A stretch of DNA of 64,000 nt from Herbaspirillum sp. meg3 (GTDB lineage: Bacteria > Pseudomonadota > Gammaproteobacteria > Burkholderiales > Burkholderiaceae_D), in contig NZ_CP022736.1 in assembly GCF_002257565.1 (NCBI RefSeq), positions 1,736,001-1,800,000 of the forward strand, written 5' to 3'. The notes under the pieces were generated by a model. The model was not told the DNA's origin and made no database searches. It saw nothing but the letters and a program-made list of their open reading frames with translations. The position numbers and the translations under genes are program-made. Positions 1 through 9,202 of the stretch are shown piece after piece. Position 1 is the first letter of the stretch. Each line of letters begins with the position of its first letter.

Positions 1-866
1 ATGAAGACGGTGTTCTCGGTATAGCGCCAGGCCACATCGGTAAAGAACTCGGTATCCGTATAGCCTGAGTCGAAGTCGGCGATGTCTTGCGCTGTCCTGT
101 TGGGAAATCCGACCCGGTTGCGGCGTACGCCCGCCGACAGCGTCGACTTGGTGCCTGCCGTGTAGCGGATCGCCGCCTGAATGGCGTTGCTGTTCATGTT
201 GTACATCTCGACCCGGCCAGGAATCATGTAGCTCAGGGTTTGCTGCGTCCAGGTCAATGGCACGTCGAAGCGGTTGGTGACGCGATAGGCGACCTCGACA
301 TTGTCTTCGCGGATATGCGGAAACTCCGGCTCGACGTTGGAGATGCCTCGCGGCGGCGTCGTGGTGCTCGGCGCAATTTCGCCGCCGAAATAGTTGTACA
401 GGCGATCGTCGGTGCGATGGCGTATGCGTCCGCGCAGCAGGTCGCTGAATTCCCAGTTGTAGATCCCTTCAAATTGCTTCTTGGCCTGGTTCAGGTTGTA
501 GGGGCCGTTGCCGTTGAGATCGGTGTAGTTGCCGAACGTACTGCCATAGTGCATCTGCGACACTGACGCAGTCAGCTGCAGATTGGTTCGCTCCGTCGGC
601 AGCGGCAAGAACAGCGCGCCGCGAATATCCGTCGACCAGGCCGAGTCTGAAGTCTTCAGCTTGTTGTCGCTGTTGCTGGGAAACATGAATGGGTTATCGA
701 TGCGATACCAGCTTACGCCGCTTTGTAGCGCGTATTCGGCTGTGGCATGCGCCGGGGCAGACATCAGCGACAGTGACATGCCGAGCGCCGCGCAAGCCGT
801 CATGCCGAAACGTGTCAGCGCGGATTGCCGGAGCGTTATACCTGCCGATTGCATGATTTTATTCAT
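1..866 (-). CDS. epsL: EpsL-like outer-membrane beta-barrel protein of the exopolysaccharide operon (partial, C-terminus outside the window)
   Basis: The start codon lies at 866-864 and overlaps the stop of the upstream hydrolase gene, so the two are translationally coupled. The reading frame stays open to base 1, giving about 288 codons of an incomplete gene. The N-terminus has a basic/hydrophobic signal peptide ending near residue 41 (PAHA-TAEY). The rest has alternating polar/aromatic strands typical of an outer-membrane barrel, with phrases such as TDIRGALFLPLP and TFGNYTDLNGNGPYN. Known: EpsL-family barrels are encoded in exosortase-associated EPS operons together with EpsE, EpsF and EpsG. 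Inferred: the protein sits in the outer membrane and helps export or anchor the polymer. It could instead be a general porin-like barrel; the family name is moderately sure. Confidence 0.65.
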   Translation of the reverse strand, partial: MNKIMQSAGITLRQSALTRFGMTACAALGMSLSLMSAPAHATAEYALQSGVSWYRIDNPFMFPSNSDNKLKTSDSAWSTDIRGALFLPLPTERTNLQLTASVSQMHYGSTFGNYTDLNGNGPYNLNQAKKQFEGIYNWEFSDLLRGRIRHRTDDRLYNYFGGEIAPSTTTPPRGISNVEPEFPHIREDNVEVAYRVTNRFDVPLTWTQQTLSYMIPGRVEMYNMNSNAIQAAIRYTAGTKSTLSAGVRRNRVGFPNRTAQDIADFDSGYTDTEFFTDVAWRYTENTVF

Positions 867-3237
867 CGGCGATGACCTCGTACCAAGGGCTGGCCTGCGC
901 GATGTCAGCCTGGATATGGATAGTGGCTACACCGTTATTAAGGCTGGCGCGGTTGCCATCGAGCGCAGCCAGGCGTTTTCCGTTGCCGTCCAGCGGATAG
1001 ACGCTGATGCGCCTGGCTTGCGTGCGCAGGCTGATGCGCGCCTCATTGCGTTCCATCCAGACGGGGCCTTCCACATCGCGCGGGCCGGACGGCTTGTTGT
1101 TCATGCCGGCATCTTGCTCCAGCGTCCACCATTTGGCGTCGCTCTTGTAGCGGATCAATTCTTTCGGACGCGGCGGCACGGATCCTGGTTGGTTGCCGGT
1201 GACTGCGCTTGAGGCCGAGATCAGAATTTGCCGCGACGAGGCCAGAGGACGATTATCCAGGGCCGTCAGCAGCACGCCGGTAAAGCCGCGGCTCTTGCCT
1301 AGCAACTCGATGGCCGCATTGTCGTCGCCGACACGGCGCTTCATCAGAAAGCCGAAGAAGCCGCGTGCCTGTGGCGTGCGCAGCTGAATAGTGCGCTGTT
1401 GCGCTTCAAATTCGAATTCACCATTGGCCGCCCGCAACGGCGCTGTCGGCGGTGTTTGCTTGTCGAGCTTGCCGGCGCCGGTCAGATCCATGCCAAGACG
1501 GGCTTGTGTCGCCAGTTCCGGTGTGACGCCGTAGCGCACTGACAGATGTGTCTCGAAGGCGCTTGGATCACGCACGGCCGCGACTGCCGCACGCGCTTCC
1601 GCACTGAACGGAATCACGGTCTGTTTCGGCAGTGTCCCGACCAGTCCATTGCGAAACAGCATGGCGCTTTGTCCTGTGGCGGCATATTTGCCCCAGTCGC
1701 CGCTGAGCGTAAAGGCAGAGGGAGTGATAGCCCAGTTGTCGCCATCGAGATAGTCAAAAAAGAACAGGCCGTCCCAATCCTGCGCGGCGCCGATGGCGGC
1801 CATCAGCGGCTGAATCTCGCTGCTTTGCTTGTTGGGGAAGGGTTGATTGTATTCGCTGACGACGAAGGGTTTGCGGATGTCGCGGCGCAAAGACAGGGCC
1901 AGCAAGCGGTTCAGTTCGCCATCGCTGGCCGAGCTGTTGTGGATGCGCCAGTCGTTGCGATCCCAGGCGGGGCCGGGAAAGTCGGGATGGTCGATATAAA
2001 AGTGTTCATCGATGTAATCCATCTGGGCCTGCGAATCGAAATTGAGCACGCCGCCGTAACCCATCTGCGTACCGGTGACCGGCACCAGCGTATCGGTTTC
2101 ACTTTGCACGACCTGGCGCAGGCGATTGAAGTAAGCGCGGTCGGTATCCGCCAGGAACAGCAAAAAGTCACGTACGCGCAGCGCTGCGCCGGAAGTATTA
2201 GGTGTGCCGGGATCGGCCGGGCCCAATACCTTTTCAGTCAGCGATTTGAACTTGCCATCAAGGCGGTCGCGCCATTGGCCGATTTGCGAGGCGTCGGTCG
2301 GTGTCAGCAGCGGTACGACAGAGTTGGCCGAGACACAGGTATTCCAGGTCGCACAAGCTTTGGCGGTCGAGCCGTAGCGCTTGATCAGCCATTCTTGCCA
2401 TTGCTTGCGCAGTTCGGCCTCGTAAGCCTTGGGAACGGCGTCGCTCCATTCGCGGCGTTGCCAGGCAGCCAGCAGCGACGATTCGTTGTTGATTTCCACC
2501 ATTGCCAGCGCGGCGTTGTTGCGCAAGCCGAGCGCGCGGATCAACTGGCGCGCGTATTCTTCCTGCAGTGCCACCATGCGCGGGTAATAGACGTGAGTCG
2601 GCGCACCGAGCTGTGTCGCTTCGGCCTTGCCGTCCAGCGGCGGCAATTGGTCGATAGCGGGACGGAACCGGTAGCCGACATGCAGGTTGAGGTTCACGTA
2701 AATACCTTGCTGCTTCAGCGCATTGATGAAGTTGCGCAGGCGGCTCACCGCCACCGGATTGAATGTCGGATAAGGCCCCGGCGTCAGCAGGCTGCGCGGT
2801 GGATTGTCCTGGGTGCCGGGACTGCTGTCCATGTGATGCAGGCGCACAGCATTGATGCCCAGCTTGCGCAGGCGTTGCGCCAGACGCACCGCATCCGCAT
2901 CGTTAGGGAAATTGGTGGCGAAGCTCAGGTTGATGCCGTACAGGCGCACACGCGTGTCGTCGGCGGTGTTCGGGCGATTGTCGGGGCCGACGCGGTAGAA
3001 ATGGCCGTTGCGTACGAAGATGCGCGATCCGGCGTCCAGCGGCTGGTTCATGGCGGAGCGATCGGGTGCACCGCTCAATTTGTCTTCATCGATCGCGAAA
3101 TTGAAATACGCGATGCCGTTGTCGCCGAGGGTGAAGGCGGTCGGTGTCGTCTGCGCGGCGATCGGTAACGACAGCACCGACAGCGACAAATAACCCGCCG
3201 CCAGCGTGAGGGTGCGCAGAGGCGTGGCCTTGCTCAT
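859..3237 (-). CDS. Secreted cellulase-like (clan GH-A type) glycoside hydrolase
   Basis: A 792-residue exported protein: signal peptide about residues 1-28 (ending IAAQ), then a TIM-barrel-like hydrolase domain from about residue 40 to 480. GH-A style landmarks are visible: RLHHMDS near residue 133, the acid/base candidate E252 in VEINNES at a strand end, and the nucleophile candidate E462 in VVSEYNQPF. A C-terminal region of about 250 residues is probably beta-sandwich. The gene overlaps the polymerase gene by ATGA and overlaps the barrel gene downstream. Inferred role: trimming, release or length control of the polysaccharide in the periplasm or outside the cell. Substrate and exact GH family cannot be told by eye. 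Confidence 0.78.
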   Translation of the reverse strand: MSKATPLRTLTLAAGYLSLSVLSLPIAAQTTPTAFTLGDNGIAYFNFAIDEDKLSGAPDRSAMNQPLDAGSRIFVRNGHFYRVGPDNRPNTADDTRVRLYGINLSFATNFPNDADAVRLAQRLRKLGINAVRLHHMDSSPGTQDNPPRSLLTPGPYPTFNPVAVSRLRNFINALKQQGIYVNLNLHVGYRFRPAIDQLPPLDGKAEATQLGAPTHVYYPRMVALQEEYARQLIRALGLRNNAALAMVEINNESSLLAAWQRREWSDAVPKAYEAELRKQWQEWLIKRYGSTAKACATWNTCVSANSVVPLLTPTDASQIGQWRDRLDGKFKSLTEKVLGPADPGTPNTSGAALRVRDFLLFLADTDRAYFNRLRQVVQSETDTLVPVTGTQMGYGGVLNFDSQAQMDYIDEHFYIDHPDFPGPAWDRNDWRIHNSSASDGELNRLLALSLRRDIRKPFVVSEYNQPFPNKQSSEIQPLMAAIGAAQDWDGLFFFDYLDGDNWAITPSAFTLSGDWGKYAATGQSAMLFRNGLVGTLPKQTVIPFSAEARAAVAAVRDPSAFETHLSVRYGVTPELATQARLGMDLTGAGKLDKQTPPTAPLRAANGEFEFEAQQRTIQLRTPQARGFFGFLMKRRVGDDNAAIELLGKSRGFTGVLLTALDNRPLASSRQILISASSAVTGNQPGSVPPRPKELIRYKSDAKWWTLEQDAGMNNKPSGPRDVEGPVWMERNEARISLRTQARRISVYPLDGNGKRLAALDGNRASLNNGVATIHIQADIAQASPWYEVIADE

Positions 3238-4646
3238 GGTGCGACTCCACGTGACAGATTGTCGGGTTGCAGATTCTGTTCGGTTTGCTTTACCAGCGCG
3301 GTTTGCTCCATGCGATGCAAGGTCAGCCGCGCAGAAATCGCCGTCGAGGAATAGATGAAGAAAATATTCTGGAACAGCACACCGCGAAACACTTCGCTCT
3401 CCGAGAGATTGCTGATCAGAATCAGAATCAGCATGGCCCAGTGGATGGCAGCCTCTTCACGGTCAATACGCGTGAGCTTGATCAGGTTGCGGATGTGGAA
3501 AACAAACACGCCGGCCATGATGACCAGACCCACGATCCCGAGCTCGTTGAGGATATCGAGGTAGCCGTTATGTGCCTGCAGCGGAATCCAGTGCAGCGCA
3601 TTGATGATCATCTGTGACGGGCTGCCTTCGCCCAGCCAGAATGCGCCGTAACCGATGCCGAATACCGGATGGCGCTGCACCTCCAGCAACACCAGGCGCC
3701 AGATGTCGGTACGGCCGGTGAGGTCGGTGCTCTTGTTGAACAGCGCGCCGAAGGGAGCGAACAGCTCGTTCCATTCAGGCAGGCGACCGTTGACGACGTA
3801 GAAGATGTGGAAGCCGAGCAGGAGGATGACCGCAAGACTGATCGTCAGCCGACGGCCGTCGAATTCGCCGGTCAGATAACGGCGGCGGATCAGCAGATAA
3901 ATGCCGGTACCCAGCGTGGCCACCAGAATCGCCGTACTGCTTTTGGCCATCACCAGCATGAACAGACTGAACAGGATCCCGAAATAGCAGATTGAACGCG
4001 GGAAAGTGGTTCCCAGACTTTCCTTGATCCACAACACCACACACAAGCCGGAGATCGCGCCCAGCGTATTCTTTTGCGTCAGGATGCCGCGCCAGGCTCC
4101 GCCCAGTTCGTAGTCCACGCCGATGCGCGGCAGTACCAGCGAGACCACAAACGAACATGCCATCAAGGTCATCAGCGTGCCGAGCATGGTGCGAATCAAT
4201 TGATGCTTGCCGCCGATTGGCGGCGAGATCGCGATGCCTACCAGCGTCAGACCGATCAGCTGGACGCTGCGCTTGAGTGTGACCACAGGATAGGGCGACC
4301 ACAAAATCGTCATCAGGCAGTACAGGATGATGGCGATCAACAGCGGGTTGAGATGCAGCACATGGCGCAGGCTCCAGCCGCGATTGCGCCACGCCAGCCA
4401 GGCACCGATCAGAAACACCGAGCCGAACTCCATCTGAAAGATCAGCGAGCCTTCGGCATAGCTGCCTTGCGGATCGGTATTGCCCCAGTTGAAGCCCGGT
4501 GGCAGCAACGAGAAGGTCATGCTCATGACGATCAGCAGGCGCACGAGAAACGGATCGATCTTGCCGGCAATCGACGATTGTTCCTGTGGTTCCTGCAGTC
4601 CCTGTGTGGGACGCGCTGCGTCCAATTGGTCAGTTGCCGTATTCAT
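3234..4646 (-). CDS. O-antigen ligase/polymerase (Wzy) family membrane protein
   Basis: A 470-residue polytopic inner-membrane protein with roughly 11-12 hydrophobic segments and a large periplasmic loop around residues 270-360 (RHPVFGIGYGAFW, HNGYLDILNELG). The motif GRTDIWRLVLLEVQRHP before the loop and HNGYLDILNELGIVGL after it are characteristic of the Wzy_C/O-antigen ligase family. It starts inside the end of the glycosyltransferase gene (17-bp overlap) and ends with an ATGA overlap with the hydrolase. Role by family and context: polymerisation of lipid-linked EPS repeat units at the periplasmic face. A ligase role is possible, but no LPS genes are present. Confidence 0.85.
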   Translation of the reverse strand: MNTATDQLDAARPTQGLQEPQEQSSIAGKIDPFLVRLLIVMSMTFSLLPPGFNWGNTDPQGSYAEGSLIFQMEFGSVFLIGAWLAWRNRGWSLRHVLHLNPLLIAIILYCLMTILWSPYPVVTLKRSVQLIGLTLVGIAISPPIGGKHQLIRTMLGTLMTLMACSFVVSLVLPRIGVDYELGGAWRGILTQKNTLGAISGLCVVLWIKESLGTTFPRSICYFGILFSLFMLVMAKSSTAILVATLGTGIYLLIRRRYLTGEFDGRRLTISLAVILLLGFHIFYVVNGRLPEWNELFAPFGALFNKSTDLTGRTDIWRLVLLEVQRHPVFGIGYGAFWLGEGSPSQMIINALHWIPLQAHNGYLDILNELGIVGLVIMAGVFVFHIRNLIKLTRIDREEAAIHWAMLILILISNLSESEVFRGVLFQNIFFIYSSTAISARLTLHRMEQTALVKQTEQNLQPDNLSRGVAP

Positions 4647-5556
4647 GATAACGATGGCCCGCGAGGGCGCTTAATTTGCCGCACTGCGCCAGCGTAGTAC
4701 GCAGCCAGCGGATCGACATGAGCCGGGAAAAAGGAAGTGCCGCCAATGTCACACCGGCAGCAATCAGCAGTTGCGCCAGTGCACGCAGGCCCAGCTGAGT
4801 CGCACGCGCGAGGCGTTGCATGCCATGCAGGCGGGCGATTTCCGACAAGACGTAGGTCTGCCCGAGCCGGTAAGAGCGACGCAGCAGCCAGTTCAGGTTG
4901 GCGCGTTGAGCCGGGACTTCCTCGCTGACGGTGGCTTCGTCGCACCAGACGAACTTGGCGCCGTGCGTCAACATGTCGCGAAACAGCATGGTGTCTTCCG
5001 CACCGGTGCGGCCAAAGGCGGCATCGAAAGGGCCCGGAACGGCCATCAACTTGCTGCGCCGGATCAATACGTTACCGGTGCGGGCGTCTTTGGTCGTGAT
5101 GACGGTGCCGGTGGCGAAGCGGCGGCGATTAAAGAAATCACCGCTGCGTATCCATGCCGGCGTGTCGTCGCGGTAACGCGGCAGCACGGGGGCAAATACC
5201 GCGTCGGCGTCGTACAGGCGTTGCGTGGCGACCATGTGGCGGATCCAGTCAGGATCGGGTGCTTCGTCGTCATCGATGAACAGCACCCATTCTCCCTGCG
5301 CCGTATGCACGGCCGCGTTGCGCGCCTTGGCGATGTTGGGCGTGCTTTCATGCCGGGCATGCAACGGCATGGGGAAGTGCGCCTGCCAGTCGCGCAGGAC
5401 GGAGGCTGCCGAACCGGCCGGGTCGTTGTCCACCACCACGACTTCGATGCGCAGGGCATCGCAGGACTGTTCCGTTAACGCAGCCAGCAACTGATCCAGC
5501 AGTTCCGGACGGCGGAAGGTGCAGATGCAGATGCTGATATCGATGGGGGCGCTCAT
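4630..5556 (-). CDS. Family 2 glycosyltransferase
   Basis: 308 residues with a GT-A fold N-terminus: SICICTFRRPELL at about residues 8-20, VVVDND near 40-45, and the metal/nucleotide-binding DDD at residues 95-97 in VLFIDDDEAPDPDW. An acceptor-side ED (GAEDTMLFRDM) follows near residue 185. The C-terminal 70 residues hold two hydrophobic stretches that may attach it to the inner membrane. ATGA overlap with the flippase stop and 17-bp overlap with the polymerase gene place it in one operon. It is predicted to add a sugar to the EPS repeat unit on the cytoplasmic side; donor and acceptor sugars are unknown. Only one glycosyltransferase is visible, so others must lie outside the window. Confidence 0.87.
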   Translation of the reverse strand: MSAPIDISICICTFRRPELLDQLLAALTEQSCDALRIEVVVVDNDPAGSAASVLRDWQAHFPMPLHARHESTPNIAKARNAAVHTAQGEWVLFIDDDEAPDPDWIRHMVATQRLYDADAVFAPVLPRYRDDTPAWIRSGDFFNRRRFATGTVITTKDARTGNVLIRRSKLMAVPGPFDAAFGRTGAEDTMLFRDMLTHGAKFVWCDEATVSEEVPAQRANLNWLLRRSYRLGQTYVLSEIARLHGMQRLARATQLGLRALAQLLIAAGVTLAALPFSRLMSIRWLRTTLAQCGKLSALAGHRYHEYGN

Positions 5557-6881
5557 GTTTGCCGGCGCCTTAACATGGGGAGGAAGACTGCCCAGATCAG
5601 CAGCAGGTCGAAGACTTCCACGATGATCAGCGAAAGGATTGCGCCCCAGGTGCCATACAAGGGGATGAATACTGCTGCGGAAATCAGCATGATGACCAGG
5701 CAGGCGATGCCGCTTAACAGCAGCAGTTTGTATTGGTCATTGCTGGTCAGCCAGGAAGAGCCGATCCAGCGTGCCGCATTGATGGCGAAGTAGCCGCCCC
5801 AGGCCAGCACCATCGGTTCCAGTCCGTGATATTTGGCGCCCAGCACGTGAGCTTGCAACCATGGCAGGGCCAGCCAGAGTGCGATCACGTAGACGATCGT
5901 GACGATTTCGATACCGGCAACCGAGGCCCAGGCGAGGCGATCCAGATGTTTCCAGTCCCGTGCCGCAAACAGACGGCTGACCATCGGCCGCGCTACGCGT
6001 GACCACGCCAGCACCGACAGTGAGATCGGCATCAGCAGCAGGCGCGAGGCGTTCAGATCGGCCGAAGCCGCAACGCCGAGTACGGCCGCCGCCAGATACA
6101 GGTAACTGTAATTGGTGGCCCACGCCACCAACGCACCCGGCAAGGCCCAGCGTCCGCGCTGCATGACTTCGCTGACGGCGGCGCGGTACTCTGTTTTTTC
6201 TTCAGCAGGCATGATGGCTGGGGAGGAGGGCGACGTCCATTCGTGGTCAGTGCTGCGCCACATGCCGACGATGTTCGCCAGGCCAAGCACCAGCAGGATC
6301 GCCGGTACGGTCAGGTAACCAACCAGCAATAGGACGCCGACGCCGACCACCACACCGAGGGCATAGGCGATATCGGTATGCAGCACGCGGCGAGGACGGG
6401 CTTCGATGAAACTGATGCTGCGATGGTATTCGCGTTGGGCGTTGGCCAGAATGTAGATGGCGAAGGCAGCACCGAGCCAGACCGGATGGGTGTCGATGTT
6501 GGTGATGCTTGCCACGACACCGCTGCCGACGCCGAACAAGACCGCGAGGCCAATGCTGAGCTGCCATTGAAAACGTAGCAGCAGCGTCGTCAGGCGCGCC
6601 CGTTCGGCAACCGATTTGCCGGGGGCGATGGTGGTCAGCGGTCCGGTGATCAGCGCTTCGATGACGGTGGAGGCAAAGATGCCGGCGACATACATCTGCG
6701 AATAGACACCATAGGATTCCTTGGTGGCCAGACGGATCAGCACCAGCCCCAGCGCAAAGTTGAGCCCGCTCAGCAGAGCCTGGTCGAGCAGAGACGCCAG
6801 CGAATGCGTGAGCAGCTTCTTGCTGCTGACGCCGCCTACCTGTTGAGTGGGCTGCTCAGCCATTTGCGCAGACGGTGCCAT
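5553..6881 (-). CDS. Wzx-like polysaccharide flippase (MOP/MATE fold)
   Basis: 442 residues with about 12 hydrophobic segments and few charged residues in the membrane parts, matching the size and layout of oligosaccharide flippases. The N-terminal ...SLLDQALLSGLNFALGLVLIRLATKESYGVYSQM pattern is typical. It starts inside the end of epsG (46-bp overlap if the first ATG is used; a second in-frame ATG at 6863 shortens this to 28 bp). It ends by ATGA overlap with the glycosyltransferase. Predicted role: moving undecaprenyl-linked repeat units across the inner membrane before polymerisation by the neighbouring Wzy-like protein. Confidence 0.82.
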   Translation of the reverse strand: MAPSAQMAEQPTQQVGGVSSKKLLTHSLASLLDQALLSGLNFALGLVLIRLATKESYGVYSQMYVAGIFASTVIEALITGPLTTIAPGKSVAERARLTTLLLRFQWQLSIGLAVLFGVGSGVVASITNIDTHPVWLGAAFAIYILANAQREYHRSISFIEARPRRVLHTDIAYALGVVVGVGVLLLVGYLTVPAILLVLGLANIVGMWRSTDHEWTSPSSPAIMPAEEKTEYRAAVSEVMQRGRWALPGALVAWATNYSYLYLAAAVLGVAASADLNASRLLLMPISLSVLAWSRVARPMVSRLFAARDWKHLDRLAWASVAGIEIVTIVYVIALWLALPWLQAHVLGAKYHGLEPMVLAWGGYFAINAARWIGSSWLTSNDQYKLLLLSGIACLVIMLISAAVFIPLYGTWGAILSLIIVEVFDLLLIWAVFLPMLRRRQT

Positions 6882-7792
6882 AGTTTCTTGCCCTTGCCTT
6901 CGAGCTGGTCGAACTTGTCTTCTTCGGCGAATTGGTTGTAGACCGTGCCGATGATTTGCGCCCCTGCGGTCTTCATTTGCGCTTCTGTCTGACGCAGGTC
7001 GTCAAGGCGGGAGTGGTGCTGTCGCGCCACCAGCAGGCACATGCCGACCTGTTGCGAAATGGTCTGCGCATCGGACGAGGTTTGCGCCGCCGGCGTGTCG
7101 ACAATGAACACATCGAAGTCATTGGCCAGTTGCAGCATCAGCTTGCTCAGCGCCGGTTGCAGCAGGATTTCCAGTGGATTCGGCGGCTTGGGGCCGGCGT
7201 TGAGAATATGCAGATGCGGAAAACCTTCGGCCAGGCCGCCGGCGGAGATCTCGGTACGGCCGGCCAGCATGGTCGACAAGCCGGTTTTGTTCTCGACGCC
7301 GAACAAGAGATGTTGTTTTGGTGAGCGCATGTCCGCATCAATCAGCAGGGTGCGCTTGCCCATTTGCGAAAAGGCCAGGGCGAGACTAGCGGCCAGATAA
7401 GACTTGCCTTCGCCTTCTGCAGTGCTGACGATGGCCAGCGAAATCTTTTCCTGATCGCTCAGGCGAATCGACAGCTCGGCGCGAATCTGGCGGATTGCCT
7501 CTGCTTCCATGCCGAATGGCGCCAATGCAATGTCAAGCGACTTGTCCAAGCCTTCCGTCGATACCAGCGCGGTCGCGTAGTTGAACTGTTCGGACAGTAC
7601 CGCCTGCACGTTTTGCTCGGTCAGCAGGCCGAGGCGCACGGCAGCTTCGCCGAAGCGGATGTTGGCCGAGTTTTGCAGCTCGACGACGCGCGCGACCTGT
7701 GCCTCGGTCAGCAGGCCCGCTTCCACGAAGCGGGAGCCCATCTTGTCGGCAGTTGCGGCGCTGGTCGATGTCGTTTCAGTTGCCATGGTCAT
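6836..7792 (-). CDS. epsG: EpsG-like chain-length-associated P-loop (BY-kinase type) protein
   Basis: 318 residues. Residues about 20-75 form a small domain rich in LLTEAQV/LLTEQNV repeats, as in type II secretion ATPase N-domains. The kinase domain carries a bacterial tyrosine-kinase P-loop at residues 123-132 (STAEGEGKSY), Walker A' LLIDADMR at 149-156 and Walker B FIVDTP at 229-234. There is no tyrosine-rich C-terminal tail, which is usual for EpsG but unlike CpsD/Wzc. Cytoplasmic; in this family it pairs with the EpsF membrane protein, which ends 7 bp upstream, to control polymer length. An in-frame ATG at 7786 is an alternative start. Confidence 0.85.
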   Translation of the reverse strand: MTMATETTSTSAATADKMGSRFVEAGLLTEAQVARVVELQNSANIRFGEAAVRLGLLTEQNVQAVLSEQFNYATALVSTEGLDKSLDIALAPFGMEAEAIRQIRAELSIRLSDQEKISLAIVSTAEGEGKSYLAASLALAFSQMGKRTLLIDADMRSPKQHLLFGVENKTGLSTMLAGRTEISAGGLAEGFPHLHILNAGPKPPNPLEILLQPALSKLMLQLANDFDVFIVDTPAAQTSSDAQTISQQVGMCLLVARQHHSRLDDLRQTEAQMKTAGAQIIGTVYNQFAEEDKFDQLEGKGKKLWHRLRKWLSSPLNR

Positions 7793-7799
7793 TACAGTC

Positions 7800-9182
7800 T
7801 TAGCGGATGCCGATATGGCCGATTAACGGGAGATGAAGGCCGCGCACCAGATCGTCTTCGCAGCGCACGCGGCGTTGGCCGAGCTCATACAGCAGCGCCA
7901 GGCAGAAGCCGAGCGCCAGACCGACCAGAATGCTGGCAGCGATATTCTGCATCAGCAGCGGCTTGGAATGCGTGCTCGGCACTTCCGCCACGCGCAGAAC
8001 CGTCAGGTCGAAGGTGTTGATGTTGCTGGCCATAAGAATTTCGTCGTACTTTGCCAAGGCGGTGTTGTAGACGCGCTCGACGCTGTCGAGCTGGCGCTGG
8101 TAGGACGTGATGATGTCGCGATGTTGTTTCTGTTCAAGCAGTTTGGCGCGTTGGGTATCGACCTCTTTTTGGAGGGCTTGCTCCTGCAGAGCCAGACGGC
8201 GTGTATCGATTTGCTGAGCGTCCAGCGAGCTGCGCGCTTCGTGGGCGATGCGTGCCGAAATATCGTCGCGCTCACTGATCAGCGCCAGCGTCTTCGGATG
8301 GCGGGGGCCGAGCACGTCTTGCACATCGGACAGACGTTTGTTGACGTCGCTGAGTTTGGACTTCAGATCGTTGATATTGGGGCGTTGCGCGACCTCCGGC
8401 AATTCGTCGATGCGCATGCCGCCGCGCACCAGGCTATCGGTGGCGTTCTTGCGGGCTTGTGCTTCCTGCTGCTGGTTCTGCACAGTGATCAACGAGGTCA
8501 TCAGATCGCCCAGTTGGCGCGATTGCAAGTCGTTGCGTTCGTTCGGATCGAGGATGCCGACTTCTTGCTGATATTGGGTCAGCTTTTGCTGGATGGAATC
8601 GGCTTCCTTGCGCAGATGTTCCAGCTGGGCGTTGTACTGCTCGCGGCGCGCACGTGCCGAGGCGGAAGAGATCTGCTGGTTGAGATCGATATAGGCGCGT
8701 ACGACGGCGTTGGCGAGATCACGCGATTGCTCGGCCGTTCCAGCGGCGTATTCGACTTCGATCACGCGGCTGGAACGGCGTGTCACGACCATTGTGTTGT
8801 CGTTGATACGTTTGACCAGTTGCGAGTGGGCACGCGCTTCGCCGCTGCGTTCGACGGCTTCGTGATAGGCCGCGGTGCGTTCCAGATCGAGTGCATCGAT
8901 GACTTTTTCAGCAACCGCCTGGCTCTTGATCATGTCGAGCTGGGTTTGCATGTAGCTCTCGTCCATCATTGGCGAGAACAGGCGTCCGTTGATCGGATCG
9001 TTGCCCTTGTAGTCAAGGAAGACGTCGGACGAGGCCGTATATGTTTTTGGCAGCAGCAGGGTGACGACGATCGTCACCGCCATGGTCGCCAGCAGCGTCT
9101 TGAATATCGTGCTGCGGCGCGCCGAGATCATCGACGCGAGCTGTTTGGACGATAAACCGGTTTCGGGAGCCTGCAAATTCAC
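7800..9182 (-). CDS. epsF: EpsF-like polysaccharide chain-length determinant (Wzz/PCP family)
   Basis: 460 residues starting with GTG at 9182. The layout is a PCP protein: cytoplasmic N-terminus, membrane segment at about residues 28-48, a long periplasmic part with heptad-rich coiled-coil helices (about 160-400), a second membrane segment near 418-438 and a short cytoplasmic tail. The segment FLDYKGNDPINGRLF after the first membrane helix is typical of the EpsF subgroup. It acts in the inner membrane with EpsG. It lies 20 bp downstream of epsE in the same operon. Confidence 0.88.
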   Translation of the reverse strand: MNLQAPETGLSSKQLASMISARRSTIFKTLLATMAVTIVVTLLLPKTYTASSDVFLDYKGNDPINGRLFSPMMDESYMQTQLDMIKSQAVAEKVIDALDLERTAAYHEAVERSGEARAHSQLVKRINDNTMVVTRRSSRVIEVEYAAGTAEQSRDLANAVVRAYIDLNQQISSASARARREQYNAQLEHLRKEADSIQQKLTQYQQEVGILDPNERNDLQSRQLGDLMTSLITVQNQQQEAQARKNATDSLVRGGMRIDELPEVAQRPNINDLKSKLSDVNKRLSDVQDVLGPRHPKTLALISERDDISARIAHEARSSLDAQQIDTRRLALQEQALQKEVDTQRAKLLEQKQHRDIITSYQRQLDSVERVYNTALAKYDEILMASNINTFDLTVLRVAEVPSTHSKPLLMQNIAASILVGLALGFCLALLYELGQRRVRCEDDLVRGLHLPLIGHIGIR

Positions 9183-9202
9183 GTTATAACCTTGATGTTT
9201 GT

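Noticed and set aside
1546..3168. 540-codon open frame on the plus strand
   Set aside because: It is the antisense of the glycoside hydrolase gene; no domain, no ribosome site, residue composition typical of reverse-complement GC-rich coding DNA.
7833..9155. 440-codon open frame on the plus strand
   Set aside because: Antisense to epsF; the His/Gln/Ala-rich translation has no recognisable domain.
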